A DNA stretch of 64,000 nt from Rhodococcus sp. ARC_M6 (lineage in GTDB: Bacteria; Actinomycetota; Actinomycetes; Mycobacteriales; Mycobacteriaceae), in assembly GCF_022810305.1 (NCBI RefSeq), contig NZ_JALGQH010000004.1, positions 62,001 to 126,000 of the forward strand, written 5' to 3'. A program made the position numbers and the translations under genes. The first letter of the stretch is position 1, and the number at the start of each line of letters is the position of its first letter. The notes under the pieces are model-generated. The model made no database searches and was not told where the DNA came from. It was given only the letters and a program-made list of their open reading frames with translations. Shown one piece after another: positions 36,501 to 43,757 of this stretch.

Positions 36501-38363
36501 CGCCACATCCGACTTGTCGGCGCTTTTGATCATCGGCATATCTTCCTCGATCCCAACCCTGATGCAGCGCGGTCGTTTGTGGAGCGTGGGCGACTCTTCG
36601 AACTGCCCAGATCGTCATGGGCTGACTACGACGCCAGCCTGATCAGTGAAGGCGGCGGAGTCTGGGATCGCACGGTCAAGTCCGTTCCGATCGCCGAAAG
36701 CGTGCGTGTTGCACTCGGACTGGACGAGGGTGTCACCAAACTGTCACCCCCCGAATTGATGCGGGCAATCCTGTCCGCACCGGTGGACCTGCTGTGGAAC
36801 GGTGGAATCGGTACCTACATCAAGGCGGCCAGCGAAACCAACGCCCAGGTCGGCGACAAGAGCAACGATGCAGTACGCGTCGACGGTCAGGATCTACGGG
36901 TCAAGGTGGTCGGCGAAGGCGGCAACCTCGGAGTGACAGCGCTGGGGCGCATCGAGTTCAGTGCCGGCGGCGGACACATCAACACCGACGCCATCGACAA
37001 CTCTGCCGGTGTGGACTGCTCCGACCACGAGGTCAACATCAAGATCCTTCTCGACACTCTGGTTCGTTCCGGATCATTGCCCGTCATGGAGCGGAACCCG
37101 TTGTTGGTCTTGATGACCGACGATGTTGCAAGACTTGTTCTGGCCGACAACATCGCTCAGAATGCGCTTCTCGGAATATCGCGCGTCAGTGCGCCGCAGA
37201 TGCTCGCTGTCCACCGCCGACAGCTGACTGATCTGGGTAAGACTCGCGGGCTCGATCGTAAGCTCGAAGCGCTGCCGACGGACACGGAGATCGAGCGGCG
37301 ATTGGAAGCTGGATCCGGTTTGACGTCACCGGAATTGGCAACTCTCACAGCACATGTGAAACTCTCGCTCAAGGACGATCTGCTGGCCACCGAACTGCCG
37401 GACAATGAATATTTTGCACAACAGATTCCCGGGTATTTCCCGTCGGCGGTGAGTGAGCGTTTTGCTTCGGAAATCAAGGACCACCCGCTGCGACGGCAGA
37501 TCGTGGCGACAATGCTCGTCAACGAGGTCATCGACAACGGCGGCATCACGTACGCGTACCGGTTGGCGGAGGAGACCGGTGCCAGCAGTACGGACTCGAT
37601 CCGGGCGTACGCGGCCGTCCGTGAGGTGTTTGCTCTCGACGACGTGTGGGAGCGGATCCGGTCGGCTGGACTCACCGCTGATCTCGAGAACGATCTGATC
37701 ATCGAATCGTGCCGACTGCTCGATCGGGCATCGCGGTGGTTCCTCGCGAGTCGGCCACAGCCGATTGCGGTGGGGGCCGAAGTGTCGCGCTATTCCGCGG
37801 CCTACCGATCGACGGCCCCACTTGTTCCCGGCTTGCTCGGCGGACATCAGTTGACAGATTTGCTGGCCCGATCCCAATCGGTTATCGATCGCGGCGCCCC
37901 GGAAGACCTGGCGCTCGAAGTCTTTCGGCTACTGGACGTGTACTGCCTCCTCGACATCGCGGACATCGCCGATATCGCCGAGCACGACATCGCGGAAGTT
38001 GCGCAACTGTATTACGCGCTCGACGCGCATCTCGGAATCGACTGGCTGCTCACCGCAGTGTCCGGACTCGAACGGGGAGATCGTTGGCATTCGCTGGCGC
38101 GGTTGGCGTTGCGCGACGATCTCTACAGCTCACTGCGGCAACTCACGATGGAAGTGCTGTCCGGCGGTGAGCCCGGGGAGTCACCTCAGGAAAAGATCGA
38201 CGAATGGGAATCGACCAACGCGTCGAGGCTCAGTCGGGCGAGGGCAGCTCTCGGTGAGATCTTCGAGTCTGGGACGCTTGACCTGGCGACGCTCTCGGTG
38301 GCGGCGCGGCAGGTTCGTAGCATGGTGCGCAGCATGGGCACCCGATCGGAGGTAGGACGTTGA
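33519..38363 (+). CDS. gdh: Large NAD-specific glutamate dehydrogenase (GDH-1600 type)
   Basis: This 1614-residue enzyme deaminates glutamate to 2-oxoglutarate with NAD; it is the usual size (Rv2476c is 1624 residues). The N-terminal ~700 residues are regulatory, with ACT-like segments; the catalytic region starts near 720, with [23 protein letters not shown], the lysine loop [12 protein letters not shown] (K837), and the NAD part with [14 protein letters not shown] and [11 protein letters not shown]. In mycobacteria the enzyme is inhibited by GarA, a phosphorylation-dependent regulator; that control is likely but not visible here. The C-terminal part has a short 9-bp repeat (37953-37979). 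The stop overlaps the next start (TTGA). Confidence 0.95.
   Translation: [1614 protein letters not shown]
37953..37979 (+). repeat. 9-bp triplet repeat in gdh
   Basis: GACATCGCG, GACATCGCC and GATATCGCC follow each other in frame and encode DIADIADIA; a fourth GACATCGCG lies six bases on. It sits just before the conserved [10 protein letters not shown] helix, so length there may be flexible. Confidence 0.8.
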
Positions 38364-38779
38364 GCAAAGGATTTCACGCCGACGTAGTGGTTCGGTGGTC
38401 CGATATGGATGCCTTCCAGCACATCAACCATGCCCGCATGGTGACGTTGCTGGAGGAGGCTCGAATTCCTTGGCTGTTTCAAGACGGCTGCCCCACAGTC
38501 ACATTGCGCGACGGCGCCGTGATTGCAGATTTGCATGTGCGGTACCGAGGTCAACTGCGGCATGAAGATTCACCGCTCGATATTTTGATGTGGGTGGAAA
38601 AAATACGGGCAGTGGACTTCACGATCGCCTACGAGGTGCGGCCCAAGGGCGCCGGTCTCGACGTGTCGCCGTCGATTGTCGCGTCGACGCAGATCGCTGC
38701 ATTCGACATCGATACTCAGCGTCTGCGTCGACTCAGCGGACCCGAGCGGGAGTATTTGGAGAGCTGGCAGCGTGCATGA
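38360..38779 (+). CDS. Hotdog-fold acyl-CoA thioesterase, Rv2475c-like
   Basis: This 139-residue 4HBT-type protein begins MSKGFHADVVVRWSDMDAFQHINHARMVTLLEEAR, with the WSDMDAFQHINH active-site motif. The start codon is TTG, overlapping the gdh stop (TTGA) with GGAGGT upstream, so expression is coupled to gdh. Its end overlaps the next gene. The order gdh-thioesterase-Rv2474c-like is the same in mycobacteria. The physiological acyl-CoA is unknown. Confidence 0.88.
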   Translation: MSKGFHADVVVRWSDMDAFQHINHARMVTLLEEARIPWLFQDGCPTVTLRDGAVIADLHVRYRGQLRHEDSPLDILMWVEKIRAVDFTIAYEVRPKGAGLDVSPSIVASTQIAAFDIDTQRLRRLSGPEREYLESWQRA

Positions 38780-39458
38780 ACGAATGCTCACCGTGCCCGA
38801 TGAAGCCGAGCGCAAGAACTTGGCCGGTTTCATCGGGCACGCGCTCAGGTTGGACGAATCTGCCGTGATCCGGATGCGTCGACGGGGCCCGGATCATGTG
38901 AGTGCCTGGGCAGCAACAGGTTTTGACGCATTGGCAACCCGCACCGTGGTGGGCACGATCAACCCGGACGACACCTCGGCCGCGGGGGATCAGTTGCTGG
39001 CCGCCCTCAGACAATCGACCGACGAGTTCATCGATCCCGGTTTTGCGATGGATTCTGCCTGGCGCGGGGCATTGCCGCCGATGGACGGTTACGAGCATCT
39101 CGATGATGTTCCCGCTCGCGTGTTGATCGAATTAGCCCAGCGCGGAAATGCTTTGGCGCAGGAGCACGGCAGCAATCAGGGTCCGCCGGCGTCGTTGCTG
39201 GATCAGGACGTGCTCGAGGTCAGCGGTCCGTCAGGCACGGTCGGAATCTCGATGCGCGTGATATTCGCTTTGACGGCAATGGGATTCATTCCACACGCGG
39301 GCTCCGACGCGATGACGGCCGATATCGACCTCGCGCTCATCGACGCGTCGGAGTTGGTGCGTGTGCGGGCAAGTAAATCGTGGGTTCGACTCGACGCACG
39401 GTTCGGTTCCATCTATCGGCACCGCGGTGGGTCAATTCCGCTGATGGTGGCCCGATAG
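38772..39458 (+). CDS. Conserved hypothetical protein, Rv2474c-like
   Basis: This 228-residue protein has no motif I can name. It is soluble, with alternating acidic and hydrophobic segments (VPDEAERKNLAGFIGHALRLDESAVIRMRRRG), and MRVIFALTAMGFIP near residue 180. The GTG at 38772 overlaps the thioesterase by eight bases and has GGAGAG upstream; ATG 38784 is an alternative. Position and length match the mycobacterial Rv2474c, a conserved protein of unknown function in the gdh operon. It converges on the alpha-glucosidase gene with only eight bases between and no terminator. Confidence 0.75.
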   Translation: MHERMLTVPDEAERKNLAGFIGHALRLDESAVIRMRRRGPDHVSAWAATGFDALATRTVVGTINPDDTSAAGDQLLAALRQSTDEFIDPGFAMDSAWRGALPPMDGYEHLDDVPARVLIELAQRGNALAQEHGSNQGPPASLLDQDVLEVSGPSGTVGISMRVIFALTAMGFIPHAGSDAMTADIDLALIDASELVRVRASKSWVRLDARFGSIYRHRGGSIPLMVAR

Positions 39459-39466
39459 CAATTCTG

Positions 39467-41065
39467 TTAGATCAGCCAGGCGGCAGCGTTGGTCGGCAAT
39501 TGACCGTCGATCAACGGTGCGCTGGTGAGCAGGACCTTGCCACCCGGAAGCGCGATGGGTTCGTCCGTCGTATTGAGAGCGCAGATCAAGCCGCCCCGTC
39601 GACGGAACGCCAGACACCCCGGAGGGCTCCCGTACCAATCGATGTCACTGCCGGAGATCTCCGGCGTCGATGCACGTAGTTCGAGGGCGCTGCGATACAG
39701 CGAAAGCATTGAATCTACGTCCTCGATCTGTGCTTCGACCGTCAACGTGGACCACTCGGTCGGCATCGGCAACCACGTGGTTGCAGCGGTGGTGAACCCG
39801 AACGGCGGTTCGGCACCTTCCCACGGCAACGGCACTCGGCAGCCGTCGCGGCCACGCTCGGCATGGCCGGAGCGTTCCCACACCGGATCCTGCAGAGCGT
39901 TTTCGGGAAGTTCGACGTTGGGCAATCCCAATTCTGCGCCGTTGTAGATGAAGGCGGCACCGGGAAGTGCGAGTTCGACCATGGCCATTGCTCGTGCGCG
40001 TTGGGTCCCGATGTCGCCTCCGCCGTATCGGGTGACTTCGCGCTCGACGTCGTGGTTGGACAGCGTCCACGTGGGAGTTCCGCCGACTGCAGCGACTGCA
40101 GCGATGGAGTTGTCGATCGCTGCGCGTACCGACTCCGCGGAGAATTCGGTTTCGGCCAGTCGAAAGTTGAATCCGAGGTGAAGTTCGTCCGGGCGGATGT
40201 ATTCGCCGAACCGCTCGTTGTCCCGTACCCAGATCTCGCCGACGGTCATTGCCTGAGGGAACTCGTTCATGACTTTGCGGATTCCGCGGTGAATCTCGTG
40301 GACGGTCGGATTGTTGAATCGGGGGTCGTCGTCGGAGTTGCGCATGAGCTCGTTGAGTTCCCAGTCATGGTCCGGCAAACCATCAGGCTTGGCCATCCCG
40401 TGGGCGACGTCGATGCGGAATCCGTCGATGCCGCGGCCGAGCCAGAAGCGCAGGGTCTTCGCGAGATCCTCGAAGACCTCCGGGTTGTTCCAGTTCAGAT
40501 CCGGCTGTTCCGTCGCAAAAATGTGGAGGTACCACTGGCCGGGTGTTCCGTCGGCTTCCGTGACGCGGGTCCACGCCGGTCCACCGAAGATGCTGGGCCA
40601 GTTGTTGGGCGGTTCGGTCCCGTTCTCGCCCTTGCCGTCGCGGAAGATATAGCGGGATCTTTCAACCGAACCCGGGGCTGAAGCCAAAGCGGCTTTGAAC
40701 CACTCATGCTGGTTGCTGGTGTGATTGGGGACGAGGTCCATCGTGACCTTGATGCCACGCTCGTGTGCCGACTCGATCAGGGAATCCATGGCGGCGAGGT
40801 CGCCGAACAGGGGATCGATGTCACGAGGATCGGAAACGTCGTAGCCGTGATCGGCCATCGGGGATCGCATGACCGGGCTCAACCAGAGTGCGTCGATACC
40901 GAGAAGTTCCAGATATCCGAGTTTGTCTTCGATGCCACCAAGGTCACCGATGCCGTCGCCATTGGAATCAGCGAAGGATCGCGGATAGATCTGATAGAAA
41001 ACCGCCTCGTTCCACCAGGGTGGACGAGGTGGGTTGGCGACGGTCGAATCCGCGGGGGTGCTCAC
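39467..41065 (-). CDS. aglA: GH13 alpha-glucosidase (oligo-1,6-glucosidase type)
   Basis: This 532-residue glycoside hydrolase family 13 enzyme cleaves alpha-linked glucosides. Signature regions are present: WWNEAVFYQIYPRSFADSNGDGIGDL, MDLVPNHTSNQHEWF, IDGFRIDVAHGM (nucleophile Asp in GFRIDVAH), GEIWV (acid/base Glu) and TLSNHDVERE. No signal peptide, so it is cytoplasmic. GTG 41065 gives MSTPADSTVANPPRPPWW; a TTG 18 bases upstream is in frame, and no clear ribosome site marks either. Same relative position and strand as mycobacterial aglA (Rv2471). Confidence 0.92.
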   Translation of the reverse strand: MSTPADSTVANPPRPPWWNEAVFYQIYPRSFADSNGDGIGDLGGIEDKLGYLELLGIDALWLSPVMRSPMADHGYDVSDPRDIDPLFGDLAAMDSLIESAHERGIKVTMDLVPNHTSNQHEWFKAALASAPGSVERSRYIFRDGKGENGTEPPNNWPSIFGGPAWTRVTEADGTPGQWYLHIFATEQPDLNWNNPEVFEDLAKTLRFWLGRGIDGFRIDVAHGMAKPDGLPDHDWELNELMRNSDDDPRFNNPTVHEIHRGIRKVMNEFPQAMTVGEIWVRDNERFGEYIRPDELHLGFNFRLAETEFSAESVRAAIDNSIAAVAAVGGTPTWTLSNHDVEREVTRYGGGDIGTQRARAMAMVELALPGAAFIYNGAELGLPNVELPENALQDPVWERSGHAERGRDGCRVPLPWEGAEPPFGFTTAATTWLPMPTEWSTLTVEAQIEDVDSMLSLYRSALELRASTPEISGSDIDWYGSPPGCLAFRRRGGLICALNTTDEPIALPGGKVLLTSAPLIDGQLPTNAAAWLI

Positions 41066-41221
41066 AGCGATTAATAGTGCCAAACCTCGAGCGCTCCGAC
41101 GACTTGGACACGGGAGTTTTGTGGTTCTTTACCTCACCTTGGTGTACTTTGCTCTTGCGAAGTGATTGCTTTCAGCAACCTTTGCGTTACCGGGGGATCA
41201 AAAGTATGGGGGGGCACAACC

Positions 41222-41644
41222 ATGAGTTTGTCAGCGATCGAATCGGTCAGTTTGGACCAACTGCCGTTGAACGACGATCCGATCAACGAGGACTGGATTA
41301 TCTCCGGAACTCCGAAAGCACGGGCAGCGCAGTGGTCGGCCAGCAAGGATGGCACCACTACAACACACGTCTGGGACTGCACCAAGGGGCAGTTTCGCTG
41401 GTACTTCCCCGCAGACGAGATCGTCCACATCATCGAAGGCTCGGTCACCGTCGAATCGGATGGCAGCGAGAAGCGCACGCTGCGCGTCGGTGATGCTGCA
41501 TTGTTCCGCGCCGGAAGTTGGTCGGAATGGAACGTCGACGAGTATGTCCGCAAGCACGCAATCCTGAGCGTGCCCCTGCATCCGAGTGTCTCGTTCGTGG
41601 TTCGAGCCGCGCGCAAGATCAGCCGGATGGTCGGTTCGCGCTAG
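41222..41644 (+). CDS. Small cupin-domain protein
   Basis: This 140-residue protein has one cupin domain: GQFRWYFPADEIVHIIEGSVTVES (first motif, with E and H as likely metal ligands) and LRVGDAALFRAGSWSEWNVDEYVRKH (second motif), as in the DUF861/cupin_3 group. Function unknown; relatives include ureidoglycine aminohydrolase and many uncharacterised proteins. ATG 41222 follows a run of seven G seven bases upstream. It ends four bases from the convergent glbO stop. Confidence 0.82.
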   Translation: MSLSAIESVSLDQLPLNDDPINEDWIISGTPKARAAQWSASKDGTTTTHVWDCTKGQFRWYFPADEIVHIIEGSVTVESDGSEKRTLRVGDAALFRAGSWSEWNVDEYVRKHAILSVPLHPSVSFVVRAARKISRMVGSR

Positions 41645-41648
41645 AAGT

Positions 41649-42056
41649 TCAGATGGCCGAATTCACCATGGATGCCGCAGCCATGTCCATGTAGTCGGTC
41701 AGCTGCTTGCGGTGCGCAGCGTCGAGGGTTTTGTCGTCGATCGACGCGATGGCTACGTGCATGCAGCGTAGCCACGCGTCGCGTTCGATCGGGCCGATCA
41801 CGAATGGGTTGTGACGCATCCGCAGGCGCGGGTGTCCGCGCTCCTCGGAGTACGTCTGCGGGCCGCCCCAGTACTGCTCGAGGAACATTCGCATGCGCCG
41901 CTCTGCCGGCCCCAGATCATCTTCGGGGTAGAGCGGGCGTACGACGTCGTCCTTCGCGACTTCCTCGTAGAAACGCGCGGTGAGCTTGTGGAACGTCTCG
42001 GCTCCGCCGACGGCGTCGTAAAAGGTCTGCTGTACGTCATTCATGGCGAGTCCCAT
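41649..42056 (-). CDS. glbO: Group II truncated haemoglobin
   Basis: This 135-residue globin aligns well with mycobacterial Glb[50 protein letters not shown] and AWLRCMH. Haem-site residues are visible: Y30 (B10), Y43 (CD1), proximal H82 (F8) and W95 (G8). Group II proteins bind O2 tightly and are linked to respiration, redox defence or peroxide/NO chemistry. ATG 42056; an internal ATG at codon 5 is possible. Same place as Rv2470. Confidence 0.95.
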   Translation of the reverse strand: MGLAMNDVQQTFYDAVGGAETFHKLTARFYEEVAKDDVVRPLYPEDDLGPAERRMRMFLEQYWGGPQTYSEERGHPRLRMRHNPFVIGPIERDAWLRCMHVAIASIDDKTLDAAHRKQLTDYMDMAAASMVNSAI

Positions 42057-42204
42057 TGTGCCTGATGGTGATGGAGAGCGGTTTCCGGGTTGCTCGGGCT
42101 GTGTTCACCCGAAATTCACCGTGTGCCGACACAATTTTGTGCGAAATAGGAGTGCGCAACTCGATCATCCGTGGTCAACTTGGGGGCAGTTACCCGGAGG
42201 TCGT

Positions 42205-42870
42205 ATGAAGAACCGACACGCTGCACGCAATCACCGACAACTCCAGCCCACTGGCGCACGGAAAGACCATGCGTCAGGGGCTGTTCTGGAAGTTGTTCCT
42301 GACGGGTTCAGTCCGATGGCTGACCCACTTTTTTCCGACCACGTGGTTCCCGAGTGGGTTAAACGTCGGGTGCTGCTTCTCAATGTGACCTATGAGCCGC
42401 TGACCGCCCTTCCGGCGCGTCGCGCAGTAGTCCTCATGGCCTGCGGAAAGGCCGATACGGTTCACGAGGACGAGCACGGCCCCGTCGTCCATTCCGCGGA
42501 CTGGTCGGTGCAGGTGCCTTCGGTGATCCGACTGCGTACTTACGTGCGCGTCCCGTATCGCGCCAGAATTCCCATGACCCGTGCCGCGCTCATGCATCGT
42601 GACCATTTCCGATGCGCGTACTGCGGAGCTAAAGCCGAAACCATCGATCACGTAGTTCCGCGCAGTCGTGGCGGTGGGCACTCGTGGGAGAACTGCGTAG
42701 CCTGCTGTGCGCCGTGCAACCACCGTAAGGCCGACAAAATGCTCAGCGAACTGGGGTGGACGCTCCGAGCCGAGCTGGTTCCGCCGACCGGTCCGCACTG
42801 GCGACTGCTCGCTGCGACCAAGGAACTGCACCCCTCCTGGATGCCGTATCTCGGGGTCGGCGCTGCCTGA
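42205..42870 (+). CDS. HNH endonuclease family protein, Rv2469c-like
   Basis: This 221-residue protein has an N-terminal domain (VLLLNVTYEPLTALPARRAVVLMACGKAD) and a C-terminal HNH fold with CAYCG, DHVVPRSRGGGHSWENCVACC and CNHRKADK: two CxxC pairs for zinc and the catalytic H. These single-copy HNH proteins are widespread in bacteria; their target is not known and they need not be mobile. ATG 42205 has CGGAGG four bases upstream. All metal cysteines are intact, unlike the DUF222/HNH protein at 7.4 kb. Confidence 0.88.
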   Translation: MKNRHAARNHRQLQPTGARKDHASGAVLEVVPDGFSPMADPLFSDHVVPEWVKRRVLLLNVTYEPLTALPARRAVVLMACGKADTVHEDEHGPVVHSADWSVQVPSVIRLRTYVRVPYRARIPMTRAALMHRDHFRCAYCGAKAETIDHVVPRSRGGGHSWENCVACCAPCNHRKADKMLSELGWTLRAELVPPTGPHWRLLAATKELHPSWMPYLGVGAA

Positions 42871-42938
42871 CCGGATGCCCGAGAAAAAATTGCCCGAGAA
42901 TTTGTGGCCCTGACGCTTTCCTTCGGGGAGTTCTGGGC

Positions 42939-42944
42939 TACCGT
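42939..42944 (+). promoter_or_regulatory. Leaderless -10 box for the 87-residue membrane protein
   Basis: TACCGT (TANNNT) lies six bases before the GTG at 42951 and there is no ribosome site, so the transcript probably starts at the GTG. Confidence 0.55.
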
Positions 42945-42950
42945 TCTGGG

Positions 42951-43214
42951 GTGAGCATTCTCGAGGTAGTACTGATATACGTTGGGATCCCGGCCCTGAT
43001 CACCGCCTTCTTCGCGGGTGCGTCCTTCCTCGGGAAGAAGACGCCGGGTCCGGTTCCGCCGGCGTTCCATCTGGGTGAGTCGTGGGATCACGCCCCCGTT
43101 CTGTGGAGTGCTGTCGACGAGGTGACCGTTCGCGGTGGCCATCACGGCAGTGCACACGCGATCGAAGCCGGTTCGGCTGATCTGATTGGAGGGTCCGCAA
43201 GTGGCAAGTGGTGA
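42951..43214 (+). CDS. Small membrane protein, hypothetical
   Basis: This 87-residue protein has one N-terminal membrane helix (LEVVLIYVGIPALITAFFAGASFL, about 4-27) followed by basic GKK and a soluble tail rich in His and Gly (VRGGHHGSAHA). Start GTG 42951 is supported by the leaderless -10 box. The last 14 bases overlap the next gene in another frame, so the two are co-expressed. Family unknown; similar short proteins precede the Rv2468c-like gene in related genomes, as far as I recall. Confidence 0.72.
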   Translation: MSILEVVLIYVGIPALITAFFAGASFLGKKTPGPVPPAFHLGESWDHAPVLWSAVDEVTVRGGHHGSAHAIEAGSADLIGGSASGKW

Positions 43215-43680
43215 TCATTCGGCAGCGGTCGCAGTAGCGCCCGAAGACCTGCCTATGGGCAGCGTCATCACGTCCAGTGGCCGTATTTCCGGCGTGCACC
43301 GGGTGGGGGAGCCGTTCACGGACGACCTCCCATTCGAGACGAAGGATCTTGTTGCCCTCGACGTAGCGTTGACCGAGGCCACGCGCGCCACCAAGGTGCG
43401 TTTCAACGCGTACATCGGTGACCTGGGTGCCAACCCGGCAGCCGGTGCCGACGCACTGTTCCCGACCACGCCCGAAGCTGAGCGTTCGGTCCTGATCGCA
43501 GTCTCGCCCAACCAGCGCGTCGTCGAGGTCCGTAGTGGCCGCGTCATCGCCGATCGTGTTACCGACCGCGTTGCCCAGCTCGGTGCAACCGCAGCGGTCA
43601 GCTCGTTCAGCGAGGGCAACCTCATCGACGGACTGATCAGCGCGATCCGCGTCATGAGCGCCGCAATTTCTGCGCCGTAA
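43201..43680 (+). CDS. Conserved protein, DUF5130/Rv2468c-like
   Basis: This 159-residue protein reads SSGRISGVHRVGEPFTDDLPFETKDLVALDVALTEATRATKVRFNAYIGDLG and PNQRVVEVRSGRVIADRVTDR; the second half resembles the TPM fold (residues 60-130), which in other proteins sits at the membrane. No signal peptide of its own. GTG 43201 has GGAGGG seven bases upstream, inside the preceding gene. With the small membrane protein it may form a membrane pair (inference). Function unknown. Confidence 0.8.
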   Translation: MASGDHSAAVAVAPEDLPMGSVITSSGRISGVHRVGEPFTDDLPFETKDLVALDVALTEATRATKVRFNAYIGDLGANPAAGADALFPTTPEAERSVLIAVSPNQRVVEVRSGRVIADRVTDRVAQLGATAAVSSFSEGNLIDGLISAIRVMSAAISAP

Positions 43681-43694
43681 GTTCTTCCAGCCAG

Positions 43695-43738
43695 ACAAGG
43701 CCGGTGCCCGCCTCGATTGAAGCGGGCACCGGCCTTGT
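43695..43738. terminator. Bidirectional terminator between the DUF5130-like gene and pepN
   Basis: A perfect 17-bp stem (43695-43711 with 43722-43738) with a ten-base loop lies in the 77-base gap between convergent genes. The 3' flank TGTATG is not a strong U tract. Confidence 0.8.
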
Positions 43739-43757
43739 GTATGTCTGGGAGTTTTTG

